Both the position numbers and the translations under genes were made by a program. The notes beneath the pieces were generated by a model. It saw only the letters and a list, made by a program, of their open reading frames with translations, did not search any database and was not told where the DNA came from. Positions 1 through 9,603 of a DNA stretch of 64,000 nucleotides are shown one piece after another. Every line of letters starts with the position of its first letter. Within the stretch, counting starts at the first letter, position 1. The stretch comes from an uncultured Neglectibacter sp. (lineage in GTDB: Bacteria; Bacillota; Clostridia; Oscillospirales; Acutalibacteraceae), in NCBI GenBank assembly GCA_904419785.1, contig CAJFSY010000001.1:389078-453077 (forward strand), written 5' to 3'.

Positions 1-83
1 TATCTGTCAATGGAAGCACAGGATTTTCCAGATAATTCGACACAAAAGCGTATTACAATATTCTCACAAAATAACGCGATTGA

Positions 84-1427
84 TCACCCATAATACTGAT
101 AGACTTTCCTCAGTTTTACCAGGTAATATACCGAAACCGCAAAGGCCAATGCTTCCGCTACTGGTACAGCCAACCAGATTCCTACCAGTCCCCAGACAAG
201 GGGTAAAACCAGCAGGCAAATCACTAAAAATACAAACGTCCGCAGAAAAGAAAGAATCGCCGATACTTTACCATTGGAGAATGCTGTGAACAAAGCTGAA
301 GCAAAAATATTTACACCAGTAAATAGAAAGCTGATCGAAAAAATTCCAAAGCCATATTTGGCAATTTGAAACACTTCGCTCCCAGAAGGCGCGAAAACAC
401 CCACTACCGGTGTAGAACAAAATTCCGAGACAAAGAATACGATAAGCGAAACAATCAGCACTGTGCGTATGCTGATTCGGAATACTTTGTGAAGCTGGTC
501 TGCGTTAAGCCTGCCATAGTTGTAACTCACAACCGGAGCAATACCGCTGGAAAATCCCATAAACACAGAAGTCATTAAAAACTGGGCATACAGCACAATT
601 GTAATCGCCGCCACCCCAGGCTCGCCTGCGTATTGCAGCATAAGAATGTTAAACAAAAAGGTAGTAATTGCCACCGCCAGATTGTTGACCATTTCAGATG
701 AACCATTGGCGCAGCTATGCAACAGTACGTTTAAGCGAAACACTGGTTTAACAAAATATAAAGTCCCCCGCCGGTTCAGTGCAAAATAAAGAAACCCTGA
801 AATCCCCGGGATAGAGTAACCTATCGCTGTGGCTAAAGCCGCGCCAGATACTCCCATATGGCAAACCGCAATAAAGAAATAGTCCAAAACAATGTTAGCC
901 ACGCCGCCCAATATGGTTAGTACCAGCCCCAAATGGGGTTTGCCCGCTGTTACAAAAAAGTTTTGGAACAGCATTTGAAATACTGAAAGCGGCACAGACA
1001 AAATCAAGATCAACAGATAGTCGTAACAATATGGATAGATCGCCGGAGTTGCCCCCAACAAGCGAATCAATGGGTCAATAAAAATTACGCCTAAAATCAA
1101 AAAGCTTACGCCTAACAGGAAGCCAACCAAAACAATAAATGAAAAATTCTCTTTCGCCTTTCTAGCCTCACCCTCCCCCATATTTCTCGCAATAATGGCG
1201 TTGCCGCCAGTAGCCAGCATAATAGAGACTGCTATTACGATGCTTGGAATCGGATAAACAATATTTAAGGCAGAAAGGGCGTTTTCACCCACAAAATTAG
1301 CTACGAAAACGCCATCTACCATTTGATATAAAGACATAAAAACCAGCATAACCACTGTTGGAGCTGTAAATTTCAACAGTGAAATCACATGAAAATCTTG
1401 GGATAAACGATTGTTTGTGTGTTCCAT
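84..1427 (-). CDS. MATE family multidrug efflux transporter
   Basis: A 447-residue polytopic membrane protein. It has about twelve hydrophobic segments and the typical MATE start, with MYQMVDGVFVANFVG-like residues near 35-45 and a second homologous half around residue 240. MATE proteins export cationic drugs and metabolites using Na+ or H+ gradients. The gene follows the GNAT gene by 16 bases, so the two are probably co-transcribed, away from the divergent MerR regulator. A GGATGAAATAAGG stretch precedes the ATG. The substrate cannot be read from sequence. It lies in an AT-rich block unlike the ribosomal region downstream, which hints at acquisition. Confidence 0.9.
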   Translation of the reverse strand: MEHTNNRLSQDFHVISLLKFTAPTVVMLVFMSLYQMVDGVFVANFVGENALSALNIVYPIPSIVIAVSIMLATGGNAIIARNMGEGEARKAKENFSFIVLVGFLLGVSFLILGVIFIDPLIRLLGATPAIYPYCYDYLLILILSVPLSVFQMLFQNFFVTAGKPHLGLVLTILGGVANIVLDYFFIAVCHMGVSGAALATAIGYSIPGISGFLYFALNRRGTLYFVKPVFRLNVLLHSCANGSSEMVNNLAVAITTFLFNILMLQYAGEPGVAAITIVLYAQFLMTSVFMGFSSGIAPVVSYNYGRLNADQLHKVFRISIRTVLIVSLIVFFVSEFCSTPVVGVFAPSGSEVFQIAKYGFGIFSISFLFTGVNIFASALFTAFSNGKVSAILSFLRTFVFLVICLLVLPLVWGLVGIWLAVPVAEALAFAVSVYYLVKLRKVYQYYG

Positions 1428-1443
1428 ACCTTATTTCATCCTT

Positions 1444-1893
1444 TTAAAAGTGATGCATCATAACCTTTTCTCCATGAATATCCCGTTCCCCGGTAAAAGA
1501 AAAACCAAACTTTTCATAGAGATGAATGGCTGTATTATTGCCTTCTACCACGCTCAAATAAATTTTCTTACGGTGATATTCATTTCGAAGCAGTTTCAGC
1601 AATGCGGATAATGCCGCTTTTCCATATCCCTTTCCTTGATAGCGATAATCTATCAGCAAGCGGTCCAGCCAAACCCTGCCAAATGGAAAATAGGCCCAGA
1701 AGAAACCATACATAGCAAACCCTATCAATACTTCTCCATCATAAATCCCAACAGGCCTCCAGCATTTTTTACAATCGGCCTCTTTCATGCAATCCGCCAC
1801 ACTTTCCACATAGCCACACTGAGAGGGGGCAATCCGCAACGCTTCTGCCTGTTCTCGGTTGGCTTGTGTGACAGGTGTAAAACGCAAACGCAT
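1444..1893 (-). CDS. GNAT family N-acetyltransferase
   Basis: 149 residues with the GNAT fold. The acetyl-CoA loop is visible as YQGKGYGKAAL at about residues 84-94 (Q/RxxGxG/A), followed by the conserved C-terminal NxxAIHLYEKFGF motif at about 119-131. It would transfer an acetyl group from acetyl-CoA to an amine; the substrate is unknown. It is the first gene of a GNAT-MATE pair and has an AAAGGAAG ribosome site. A possible role is acetylation of a toxic amine combined with efflux, but that is inference from the neighbours. Codon and base composition match the surrounding AT-rich block. Confidence 0.85.
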   Translation of the reverse strand: MRLRFTPVTQANREQAEALRIAPSQCGYVESVADCMKEADCKKCWRPVGIYDGEVLIGFAMYGFFWAYFPFGRVWLDRLLIDYRYQGKGYGKAALSALLKLLRNEYHRKKIYLSVVEGNNTAIHLYEKFGFSFTGERDIHGEKVMMHHF

Positions 1894-1915
1894 TTAATAA
1901 CACTTCCTTTCCCCC

Positions 1916-1959
1916 TTGTATCAGGTATATATCTTATGATAAACTATACAGTAACTGTA
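1916..1959 (+). promoter_or_regulatory. merR-type gene promoter with dyad operator
   Basis: A -35 TTGTAT at 1916-1921 and an extended -10 (TGA-TAAACT, hexamer 1940-1945) are separated by 18 bp. A perfect 13-bp dyad, TACAGT-A-ACTGTA, sits at 1947-1959 just after the -10. The dyad lies between the divergent regulator and the GNAT-MATE genes, so binding there could control both. The 18-bp spacer is slightly longer than usual; MerR-regulated promoters are typically 19-20 bp. The role is inferred. Confidence 0.5.
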
Positions 1960-1981
1960 CGATCAAGAGGGAATTTTAAAA

Positions 1982-2800
1982 ATGTCTCAAAATTCTAATC
2001 AACTTTTTTCAATTGGGCAATTTGCATCTATGCATCACATCAATAAAAAAACCTTGATGTGGTACGATGAAATCGGGCTGTTCAAGCCAGCTGTTGTGCG
2101 TGAAAACGGTTATCGTTACTATACCTATCAGCAATGCTATACATTGGAAACGATCCTGATGCTGCGTGAACTGAATATTTCAATCCCTGAAATCCAATCC
2201 TTTATCGAGCATCGCTCTGCGGCTTCCCTTCAAACGGTTCTAAGCGAAAAAGCGGAAGAAATCGACCACACCATTAAGCATTTTACGCAAATCAAAAAAG
2301 CTTTGATCCAGCAAAAACAGGGACTTGAAAATTTGCAGACCATTGATTTGTCGTCTATTAGCCTCATCGAAAAATCAGAGCAAAAATTGGTAATCTTAAG
2401 AAATATTAAAGGCATCTCTCCGGAAGAAGAGACAGAACTGCTCCTCAATGAAGCGCACCGCCATAAAGAATACCGGATGTATGGCATTCTTTATGGGTCG
2501 ATGATTCCTACCTCCAGTTTGTATCGCCATGATTTTGACGATTATCAAGCATTCTTTTTAAAAGTACCTGAAGCGGAGATTACAAAAAATATCCATATAC
2601 AACCCGCTGGAACTTATTTATGCGCTTATTGTCGGGGAAGTTGGGATAAACTTCCCCAAAGATACAGGGAAATCTTAGAATACGCAGCGAACCATCAGAT
2701 TGAACTGGTAGATTATGCTTACGAAACAGGAATTAACGAGATGGTAATCGGCTCTGTGGAAGAATACATTACGCAAATTGAAATACCCATTAAAAAATGA
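1982..2800 (+). CDS. MerR family regulator with GyrI-like effector domain
   Basis: 272 residues. The N-terminal winged-helix domain (about residues 10-75) shows the MerR pattern FSIGQFA...TLMWYDEIGLF...ENGYRYY. A coiled-coil linker follows at about 75-118, and a C-terminal GyrI/AraC effector-binding-like domain at about 125-270 ends in an acidic EEYITQIEIPI stretch. Such proteins bind small, often cationic drugs and activate efflux genes. It is divergent from GNAT-MATE across an 88-bp region that contains a dyad, so control of that pair is likely. The start follows an AAGAGGG site. It is comparable to BmrR-type regulators, but the ligand is unknown. Confidence 0.88.
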   Translation: MSQNSNQLFSIGQFASMHHINKKTLMWYDEIGLFKPAVVRENGYRYYTYQQCYTLETILMLRELNISIPEIQSFIEHRSAASLQTVLSEKAEEIDHTIKHFTQIKKALIQQKQGLENLQTIDLSSISLIEKSEQKLVILRNIKGISPEEETELLLNEAHRHKEYRMYGILYGSMIPTSSLYRHDFDDYQAFFLKVPEAEITKNIHIQPAGTYLCAYCRGSWDKLPQRYREILEYAANHQIELVDYAYETGINEMVIGSVEEYITQIEIPIKK

Positions 2801-2810
2801 AATATCTTAT

Positions 2811-2856
2811 AAAAAATCCTCTAAGCGTGTATTTACCGCTAAGAGGATTTTCTTTG
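2811..2856 (+). terminator. Rho-independent terminator after MerR gene
   Basis: An imperfect hairpin has arms AAAATCCTCT at about 2812-2821 and AGAGGATTTT at about 2842-2851, extended inward by partly paired AAGCG/CGCT bases. A T-rich tail follows. It starts 10 bases after the stop codon. Confidence 0.75.
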
Positions 2857-2918
2857 TTTTAAGGAATATCACAGTATCTCTTCCAAATTTTCAACACTAA
2901 AAATTCACATTTTGCTTA

Positions 2919-2964
2919 TTGACCAATAAGTCTATTTTAAATATAATAGACTTTAAAGTCTATT
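2919..2964 (+). promoter_or_regulatory. TetR gene promoter with overlapping palindromic operator
   Basis: A -35 TTGACC at 2919-2924 and -10 TATAAT at 2942-2947 have 17-bp spacing. A perfect 20-bp palindrome with arms AATAGACTTT/AAAGTCTATT covers 2945-2964, overlapping the -10 and the likely start point. A further AAGTCTATTTT half-site lies at 2928-2938, in the spacer. This arrangement is typical of autorepression by a TetR protein, and the next gene encodes one. Confidence 0.75.
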
Positions 2965-2977
2965 TTGGAGGGACGCC

Positions 2978-3601
2978 ATGAAACAGGAAGAAAAAACAAA
3001 AAGAACACGCCAACGCATTATCGCCGCAGCTCTTGAAGAATTTGGTACAAAAAGTTACGAATCTGCTTCGATTAATGTCATTTGCAGCCGAAGCAAAATT
3101 TCCAAAGGATTACTCTATTACAATTTCAAAAGCAAAGACGAACTGTATTTGCAATGCGTAACCATTTGCTACGATGAAATGACCGGCTTTTTGAAAGCAA
3201 AAAATTTGGAGTTATACGACGCAGAAAAAAGCCTGCAAAAAATATTGGAAACTCGTCAACAGTTTTTCGAGGAAAATCCCTATTTATCCAATATCTTTTT
3301 TAATTCTGTGTTACAGCCGCCAAAACATCTTTTGCTGGATATTCAAAAAATACGGCAGGAATTTGATAAGTTCTATACCGCCTGCTATCGTAACCTATTA
3401 AATCACCTCACTTTAAGAGATGGAATTACCGAAGAAATGGCTATGGAATATTTTTCGATGTTTGTAGAAATGTTTAATGGCTTCTTCCAGCGTAAAGTCG
3501 ATCAAGGAAATGATTATCACGCATTTATCCAGGATCACGAGGGAGCACTCTCAGATATTTTAAAGATTATGCTTTATGGAATTGCACAAGAAAAATCCTA
3601 A
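2978..3601 (+). CDS. TetR family transcriptional regulator
   Basis: 207 residues. The N-terminal helix-turn-helix spans about residues 8-55: RQRIIAAALEEFG, then ISKGLLYYNFKSKDELY. The C-terminal ligand-binding half is helical and poorly conserved. An optimal GGAGGG precedes the ATG by 6 bases. The gene is followed after 17 bases by the antiporter gene and shares its orientation, so it probably represses its own operon through the palindrome that overlaps its promoter. The ligand cannot be inferred. Confidence 0.9.
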   Translation: MKQEEKTKRTRQRIIAAALEEFGTKSYESASINVICSRSKISKGLLYYNFKSKDELYLQCVTICYDEMTGFLKAKNLELYDAEKSLQKILETRQQFFEENPYLSNIFFNSVLQPPKHLLLDIQKIRQEFDKFYTACYRNLLNHLTLRDGITEEMAMEYFSMFVEMFNGFFQRKVDQGNDYHAFIQDHEGALSDILKIMLYGIAQEKS

Positions 3602-3618
3602 AAAGAAAGGTGAATGCC

Positions 3619-4843
3619 ATGATATTTCTCTTTTTTAGATTATGCGCCACAGTTGCCATAGCGTTTTTGACAGGAAAACTCATTGCTAAAATAAAACTTC
3701 CTTCTATTTTAGGTTGGCTGATTACCGGCATGGTTTTAGGGCCCCATGCACTTTCCCTAATGAATCAAGAAATTCTCGACGCACAATGGTATCAAACCAT
3801 CGTCCATATTTTTAGAATGTGCTGTAGGTCTCATGATTGGAACAGAACTGGTATGGAATAAAATGAAGCGATCCGGAGCTTCCATTATTATTACCACTTT
3901 AACCCAATCATTGGGAACCTTTCTACTGGTTTCGTTGGTATTTAGCCTCGTTTTCTACTTTTCAAATATCCCGATCTATCTCGCTTTCATCTTCGGAGGC
4001 ATTGCCCTAGCAACGGCGCCCGCTCCTGCATTGTCAATTGTCCGTGAATTCCGAACGACAGGGCCTGTTACACGCACTCTTATTCCTATGGCGGCGTTAG
4101 ACGATATTGTAGGCTGTGTCGTGTTTTTTACAAGTATTTCCATTGTAGCTGGAAATTTATCGCAAGGGCAACTCCCCATTTATATGATCGCCTTAGTTAT
4201 CGTTCTGCCATTAATAATTGGCATATTCACTGGATGGATTGCGGGAATGTTTTTGAAAAAGAAACGGGAAGCTTCTATTACATTGCTACTCTTAATTTTG
4301 GGTATTCTTTTAGCAGCCGGCGTAGGATTCTTTTTTAACAATTTTGTCATGCCAAGCCCTATTTTAAATTTTATGCTGATAGGTATGGCATTTTCCGCTA
4401 CGTTTGCCAATATGCTTCCTGAGTCCAGACTAGAAGAAATTATGGCAACCTTTAGCCCTATTTTGGGCCTTTCTATGATTGTGGTTATTTTAAATCTAGG
4501 GGCACCACTAGATTACCATTTAATTTTGGGAGCCGGACTCTTTACTGCAGTATATATTCTCGCTCGGGCAATTGGAAAATATTTTGGAGCATACTTTGGA
4601 GCCAGCATCACAAAATCGCCAACAACGGTTAAACGCTTTTTAGGTCTCACTCTTCTCCCCCACTCTGGAGTATCCCTTGTTTTTACGGGTATCGCAGTTT
4701 CTGTATTGAATGGCCCTGCTCCGGAATGTGCAAAAATTTTGCAGGGTACCATAGCTGCCGCAGCGGTTATCAATGAAATAATTGCAGTAATTGTGGCGAA
4801 AAAAGGTTTTGAGTGGGCAGGTGAACTACAGAAAAAGCAGTAA
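3619..4843 (+). pseudogene. Frameshifted cation/proton antiporter (CPA2-like)
   Basis: Two overlapping frames together encode a sodium/proton or potassium/proton antiporter of the CPA2 type. The first (from ATG 3619, site AAAGG) covers the first membrane segments with PSILGWLITGMVLGPHAL. The second resumes at about 3812 with ECAVGLMIGTELVW and continues to the stop at 4843 with ten or so hydrophobic segments. Removing one base from the five-T run at 3809-3813 restores a continuous reading frame of roughly 407 codons. So this is either a recent single-base inactivation or a sequencing error in a homopolymer. It follows the TetR gene in the same operon. The internal ATG at 3833 could yield a shortened product, but that product would lack the first membrane segments. 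Confidence 0.8.
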
Positions 4844-4872
4844 CATCCACAAAATTTTGAAAAATAGCATAC

Positions 4873-4905
4873 AAAAAAGCCGTCCCAAATTGGGACGGCT
4901 TCTTC
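4873..4905. terminator. Bidirectional terminator between antiporter and tuf
   Basis: A near-perfect palindrome, GCCGTCCCAA/TTGGGACGGC, spans 4879-4899. On the minus strand it is followed by six T residues, so it is a strong terminator for tuf. On the plus strand the tail is TTCTTCATTT, weaker but probably usable for the antiporter. Confidence 0.85.
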
Positions 4906-4932
4906 ATTTAAAAGGTAAGTTTCGAAAGAAAC

Positions 4933-6135
4933 TTAGGCGTTAATAGCAGTAACAACGCCGGAACCAACGGTACGGCCACCTTCACGGATAGCGAAACGCA
5001 GGCCCTCTTCAATAGCGATGGGAGTGATCAGCTCAACGTCCATCACAACGTTATCGCCAGGCATGCACATCTCGGTGCCCTCGGGCAGAGAGATAACGCC
5101 AGTAACGTCGGTGGTACGGAAATAGAACTGAGGACGATAGTTGTTGAAGAAGGGAGTATGACGGCCGCCTTCGTCCTTAGTCAGAACGTACACCTGGCCC
5201 TTAAATTTGGTGTGGGGCTTAATGGTGCCGGGCTTAGCCAGAACCTGGCCACGCTCGATATCAGTTCTCTGAATACCACGCAGCAGAACGCCGATGTTGT
5301 CGCCAGCCTCAGCGAAGTCCAGCAACTTACGGAACATTTCGATGCCGGTAACAACAGACTTCTTGGTCTCGTCAGCCAAACCGACAATCTCAACTTCCTC
5401 GCTCATCTTCAGAACGCCACGCTCCACACGGCCGGTAGCAACAGTACCACGGCCAGTGATGGTGAACACGTCCTCAACGGGCATCAGGAAGGGCTGGTCA
5501 GCCTTACGCTCGGGAGTGGGGATATACTCGTCAACAGCGTCCATGAGCTCCAGGATGGGAGCATACTCGGGAGCGTTGATATCGGTAGAAGTGCTCTCCA
5601 GAGCAGCCAGAGCGGAACCCTTGATGATGGGGGTGTCGTCGCCCGGGAACTCATACTCGTTCAGCAGGTCGCGGATTTCCATCTCAACCAGCTCCAGCAG
5701 TTCGGGATCGTCCACCTGGTCGCACTTGTTCATGAACACAACGATATAGGGCACGCCCACCTGACGGGACAGCAGGATGTGCTCGCGAGTCTGAGGCATG
5801 GGGCCGTCAGCAGCAGACACAACCAGGATAGCGCCGTCCATCTGAGCAGCACCAGTGATCATGTTCTTAACATAGTCAGCGTGGCCGGGGCAGTCCACGT
5901 GAGCATAGTGACGCTTATCGGTCTGATACTCAACGTGAGCGGTGTTGATGGTGATGCCGCGCTCTCTCTCTTCGGGAGCCTTATCGATGTTGGCATAATC
6001 CATGAAATCGGCGTCGCCCTTCATGGCCAGAACCTTGGTGATAGCAGCGGTCAGAGTGGTCTTACCGTGGTCAACGTGGCCAATGGTGCCAATGTTAACG
6101 TGCGGTTTGTTTCTTTCGAATTTTTCCTTTGCCAT
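4933..6135 (-). CDS. tuf: Translation elongation factor Tu
   Basis: 400 residues, full length. It delivers aminoacyl-tRNA to the ribosome as a GTP complex. The GTPase motifs are intact: [10 protein letters not shown] at about 18-27, DCPGHADYV at about 81-89, and NKCD at about 136-139. Domains 2 and 3 follow and end in the conserved [11 protein letters not shown]. The start is preceded by AAAGGAGG. It lies 97 bases downstream of fusA but has its own promoter at 6190-6218, so it is probably transcribed both with the str operon and alone. Codon use is strongly biased, as expected for an abundant protein. Confidence 0.98.
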   Translation of the reverse strand: MAKEKFERNKPHVNIGTIGHVDHGKTTLTAAITKVLAMKGDADFMDYANIDKAPEERERGITINTAHVEYQTDKRHYAHVDCPGHADYVKNMITGAAQMDGAILVVSAADGPMPQTREHILLSRQVGVPYIVVFMNKCDQVDDPELLELVEMEIRDLLNEYEFPGDDTPIIKGSALAALESTSTDINAPEYAPILELMDAVDEYIPTPERKADQPFLMPVEDVFTITGRGTVATGRVERGVLKMSEEVEIVGLADETKKSVVTGIEMFRKLLDFAEAGDNIGVLLRGIQRTDIERGQVLAKPGTIKPHTKFKGQVYVLTKDEGGRHTPFFNNYRPQFYFRTTDVTGVISLPEGTEMCMPGDNVVMDVELITPIAIEEGLRFAIREGGRTVGSGVVTAINA

Positions 6136-6189
6136 TGGGATTTCCTCCTTTAACTTGCAAGAAAAGATTATTCCGGCTTTATAAGCTTC

Positions 6190-6218
6190 ATTTTAACAAT
6201 AAAGCACCGAAAAAGCAA
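6190..6218 (-). promoter_or_regulatory. Promoter for tuf
   Basis: On the minus strand, -35 TTGCTT (6218-6213) and -10 TAAAAT (6195-6190) have 17-bp spacing and a TG just upstream of the -10 (extended -10). The predicted start is about 50 bases before the tuf ATG. Confidence 0.65.
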
Positions 6219-6232
6219 GTGAAATTTTAGTA

Positions 6233-8329
6233 TTATTCAGACTTTTTGCCCCGTTCGGAGATGATCTTCTCAGAAATGTTCTTGGGCACCTCAGCATAGT
6301 GAGCAGGCTCCATGGTATACTGGCCGCGGCCCTGGGTCTTAGACCGCATGTCGGTGGCGTAACCAAACATTTCAGACAGAGGCACTTCGGCGTTGACCTG
6401 CTGAGCGCCGGGAATAGCGTCCATACCCAGGATCATGCCGCGGCGGGAGTTCAGGTCGCCGATAACGTCGCCCATATACTCCTCGGGAGTGATAACAGTA
6501 ACCTTCATGATAGGCTCCATCAGCACGGGATCGGCCTTGCGCATAGCTTCTTTGAAAGCCATAGAACCGGCGATCTTAAATGCCATTTCAGAGGAGTCAA
6601 CTTCATGATAAGAACCATCATACAGAGTGACTTTCACGTCAACAACGTTGTAGCTTGCCAGCACACCGGAGAGCATAGCGCCCTGGATACCCTGGTCAAC
6701 AGCGGGGATATATTCCTTCGGAATAGCGCCGCCCACAACAGCGTTGACAAACTCATAACCCTTGCCGGGATTGGGCTCGATACGAATCTTAACGTGACCG
6801 TACTGACCCTTACCACCGGACTGACGCGCATACTTGGTATCCACATCAGCGTTCTTCCGAATAGTCTCTTTGTAAGCAACCTGAGGCTTACCAACGTTAG
6901 CTTCCACCTTGAACTCACGCATCAAACGGTCAACGATGATTTCCAGGTGCAGCTCGCCCATGCCGGCGATAATGGTCTGACCGGTTTCCTCATCGGTATA
7001 AGCCTTAAAGGTGGGGTCTTCTTCCGCCAGCTTGGCAAGAGCGATACCCATCTTTTCCTGACCAGCCTTGGTCTTGGGCTCAATGGCGACACGGATAACA
7101 GGGTCCGGGAACTCCATGGATTCCAGAATAATGGGATGCTTCTCGTCGCACAAGGTATCACCGGTGGTGGTGTTCTTCAGACCCACAGCAGCGGCGATAT
7201 CGCCTGCGTAAACCTTCTCAATATCTTTACGGTCGTTAGCGTGCATCTGCACGATACGACCCATACGCTCGTTGTTGTCCTTTACGGAGTTGTACACCGT
7301 AGAACCGGCATCGATGGTACCGGAATACACACGGAAGAAGCACAACTTACCAACGAAGGGGTCAGTGGCGATCTTGAACGCCAAAGCGGAGAAGGGCTCT
7401 TCATCGGAAGAGTGCCGCACCTCTTCCTCACCAGTCTCAGGATTGGTGCCCTTGATGGGAGGAATGTCGGTGGGAGCGGGCATATAGTCTACAATCGCGT
7501 CCAGCAGCTTCTGAACGCCCTTGTTCTTATAAGAAGTGCCGCAAGTAACGGGAACCATATGGTTCGCGATGGTGGACTTCCGGATGCAGTCTTTGATCTC
7601 ATTAATGGAAAGTTCCTCGCCAGAGAGATACTTGTCCATCAAAGCATCGTCCTGCTCGGCCACATGCTCCACCATTTCGGTGTGATACTTCTCGGCCAAT
7701 TCCTTCATGTCTTCGGGAATCTCTTCGCAGCGGATATCTTTGCCCAGGTCATCATAATAGACATAAGCTTTCATTTCCACCAGGTCGATGATGCCCTTGA
7801 AGGTATCCTCGCTGCCAATGGGAAGCTGGATCGGAACCGCGTTACACTTAAGGCGGTCCTTCATCATCTGAACGACGCGATAGAAATCGGCGCCCATGAT
7901 GTCCATCTTATTGACATAAGCCATACGGGGAACCTTGTATTCCTCAGCCTGACGCCAAACGGTCTCAGACTGGGGTTCTACGCCGCCTTTAGCGCAGAAC
8001 ACGGTCACGGAACCGTCCAACACACGCAGGGAGCGCTCCACTTCCACGGTAAAGTCCACGTGTCCGGGAGTATCGATAATGTTGATACGGTTCTGCTTGC
8101 CATTGCGGTCCGGCCAGAAACATGTGGTGGCAGCGGACGTAATGGTGATACCACGCTCCTGCTCCTGCGCCATCCAGTCCATTGTAGCGGCACCCTCATG
8201 GGTTTCGCCGATCTTATAGTTGACGCCTGTATAGAACAGAATACGTTCAGTAGTAGTAGTTTTACCGGCATCGATATGGGCCATGATGCCGATGTTTCTG
8301 GTTAATTCCAGTGGTACCTGCCTGGCCAT
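6233..8329 (-). CDS. fusA: Translation elongation factor G
   Basis: 698 residues, the usual length. It drives translocation of tRNA and mRNA by GTP hydrolysis. G1 [18 protein letters not shown] at about 13-30, G3 IDTPGHVDF at about 84-92 and G4 NKMD at about 138-141 are present, followed by domains II-V. The AAGGAGG site is well spaced from the ATG. It lies 21 bases after rpsG and upstream of tuf in the str operon order rpsL-rpsG-fusA-tuf. No insertion or truncation was seen. Confidence 0.98.
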   Translation of the reverse strand: MARQVPLELTRNIGIMAHIDAGKTTTTERILFYTGVNYKIGETHEGAATMDWMAQEQERGITITSAATTCFWPDRNGKQNRINIIDTPGHVDFTVEVERSLRVLDGSVTVFCAKGGVEPQSETVWRQAEEYKVPRMAYVNKMDIMGADFYRVVQMMKDRLKCNAVPIQLPIGSEDTFKGIIDLVEMKAYVYYDDLGKDIRCEEIPEDMKELAEKYHTEMVEHVAEQDDALMDKYLSGEELSINEIKDCIRKSTIANHMVPVTCGTSYKNKGVQKLLDAIVDYMPAPTDIPPIKGTNPETGEEEVRHSSDEEPFSALAFKIATDPFVGKLCFFRVYSGTIDAGSTVYNSVKDNNERMGRIVQMHANDRKDIEKVYAGDIAAAVGLKNTTTGDTLCDEKHPIILESMEFPDPVIRVAIEPKTKAGQEKMGIALAKLAEEDPTFKAYTDEETGQTIIAGMGELHLEIIVDRLMREFKVEANVGKPQVAYKETIRKNADVDTKYARQSGGKGQYGHVKIRIEPNPGKGYEFVNAVVGGAIPKEYIPAVDQGIQGAMLSGVLASYNVVDVKVTLYDGSYHEVDSSEMAFKIAGSMAFKEAMRKADPVLMEPIMKVTVITPEEYMGDVIGDLNSRRGMILGMDAIPGAQQVNAEVPLSEMFGYATDMRSKTQGRGQYTMEPAHYAEVPKNISEKIISERGKKSE

Positions 8330-8350
8330 AAATTCCTCCTTAACAATACC

Positions 8351-8821
8351 TTACCATCTGTAATGTGCGAAGGCTCTGTTCGCCTCTGCCATCTTGTGTG
8401 TATCTTCACGCTTCTTAGCAGCGCCGCCAGCGCCGTTGATAGCGTCGAGGATCTCGCCGGCCAGTCTTTCTTTCATGGTACGCTCGGAACGGCTTCTGGA
8501 ATAAGAAGTGAGCCAGCGCAGGCCCAAAGTCTGCCGCCGCTCGGGACGCACTTCCATGGGCACCTGATAGGTAGAACCACCAACACGGCGGGCCTTAACC
8601 TCCAGGCTGGGCATCACGTTTTCCATAGCCTGCTCGAACACCTCCAGGGGTTCTTTGCCGGTCTTTTCCTGCACGATCTCAAATGCACCGTACACGATCT
8701 TTTGGGCAACACCCTTCTTGCCGTCCAGCATCACGCTGTTGATCAGACGGGTGACGAGCTTGGAATTATACATAGGATCGGGCAAAACGTCGCGCTTTGC
8801 CACATTGCCTCTTCTTGGCAT
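8351..8821 (-). CDS. rpsG: 30S ribosomal protein S7
   Basis: 156 residues starting [16 protein letters not shown], which matches the family start. The open frame extends 37 codons further upstream, but the start at 8821 has an AAGGAGGGAAG site 5 bases away and is the conserved one. S7 binds the 3' domain of 16S rRNA and nucleates assembly of the 30S head. The core patterns [16 protein letters not shown] and [13 protein letters not shown] are intact. It is separated from rpsL by about 175 bases with no gene and is followed closely by fusA. Confidence 0.97.
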   Translation of the reverse strand: MPRRGNVAKRDVLPDPMYNSKLVTRLINSVMLDGKKGVAQKIVYGAFEIVQEKTGKEPLEVFEQAMENVMPSLEVKARRVGGSTYQVPMEVRPERRQTLGLRWLTSYSRSRSERTMKERLAGEILDAINGAGGAAKKREDTHKMAEANRAFAHYRW

Positions 8822-8996
8822 GATCTTCCCTCCTTCATAAAATGATATCATCGGTACTCGAAAGCACAAAACTCCCGCTGGCCAATTTGGGCAAATTACG
8901 GTCCCATGGGGATCAAGGTAATATGCCAACAATACCGTGAAACACGGTCAGCCATACGAATTCTGCGATTGAGCGAAAGGAAACAAGCGCTATGGC

Positions 8997-9422
8997 TTAT
9001 TTCTTAGCACCGGCCTTAGGCCGCTTTGCGCCGTACTTGGAACGGCCCTGCATACGCTTGGCAACGCCCTGAGCGTCCAGAGTGCCGCGGATGATGTGAT
9101 AACGCACACCAGGCAGGTCGCGCACACGACCGCCACGGATCATCACCACGCTGTGCTCCTGCAGGTTGTGTCCCACGCCGGGGATGTAGGCCGTGACTTC
9201 GATGCCGTTGGAAAGCCGGACTCTGGCGATTTTACGCAGAGCAGAGTTAGGCTTTTTAGGGGTCTGAGTCTTAACGGTCGTGCACACACCACGCTTTTGG
9301 GGAGAGTCCTGGTCAATGGCGGTTCTCTTCTTGGAGTTCCAGCCCTTGAGCAGGGCAGGCGCTTTGCTCTTCTTTTCCGCAACGGAACGGCCGTTGTGGA
9401 TCAGCTGATTAAAGGTTGGCAT
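8997..9422 (-). CDS. rpsL: 30S ribosomal protein S12
   Basis: 141 residues starting [12 protein letters not shown], the conserved start. S12 lies at the decoding centre. The [11 protein letters not shown] loop (streptomycin site) and the [10 protein letters not shown] / [12 protein letters not shown] segments are wild-type in pattern. Oddly, no Shine-Dalgarno sequence is visible: the 15 bases before the ATG are A/T only, preceded by a GTGC...GCAC hairpin. The gene has its own strong promoter at 9604-9633, and a terminator-like hairpin sits in its leader, so premature termination or structured initiation may regulate it. Confidence 0.97.
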   Translation of the reverse strand: MPTFNQLIHNGRSVAEKKSKAPALLKGWNSKKRTAIDQDSPQKRGVCTTVKTQTPKKPNSALRKIARVRLSNGIEVTAYIPGVGHNLQEHSVVMIRGGRVRDLPGVRYHIIRGTLDAQGVAKRMQGRSKYGAKRPKAGAKK

Positions 9423-9429
9423 AAAATTT

Positions 9430-9453
9430 TTATATGTGCTGGCGTTTGCCTTG
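9430..9453 (-). promoter_or_regulatory. Hairpin just upstream of rpsL start
   Basis: On the minus strand, GTGC-CAA-GGC is followed by AAAC and GCC-A-GCAC. This gives a stem of about seven paired bases with a small internal bulge, ending some 10 bases before the ATG. The usual place for the ribosome binding site holds ATATAAAAATTTT instead. A role in initiation or autoregulation is inferred. Confidence 0.4.
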
Positions 9454-9474
9454 GCACCAAAAAAACGGCGGTTT

Positions 9475-9519
9475 AAAAACAGGAAGCGCCCCGGCAGTTT
9501 CGCCGGAGCGCGGTTTCCT
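9475..9519 (-). terminator. Terminator-like hairpin in rpsL leader (possible attenuator)
   Basis: On the minus strand, a long stem pairs the bases complementary to 9502-9511 and 9486-9495 (GCGCTCCGGC with GCCGGGGCGC, one G-T pair) around a 6-base loop. It is extended by AGGAA/TTCCT and followed by a five-T run at 9479-9475. It lies downstream of the rpsL promoter and upstream of the gene. It could stop leader transcripts as well as read-through from rpoC. Confidence 0.7.
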
Positions 9520-9603
9520 ACGTTTTGACTAGAATTCTAGCTCTTCTTCCCTCTTTCTTTGGAGAATCAGGGCAGAATTCACCCGAAAACCGCTCAGTTG
9601 TTT

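Noticed and set aside
6299-8305. Plus-strand open frame of 668 codons opposite fusA, and a similar 331-codon one opposite tuf
   Set aside because: Both are antisense to well-identified genes and lack start signals. High GC at third positions of the real frames keeps the opposite strand open.
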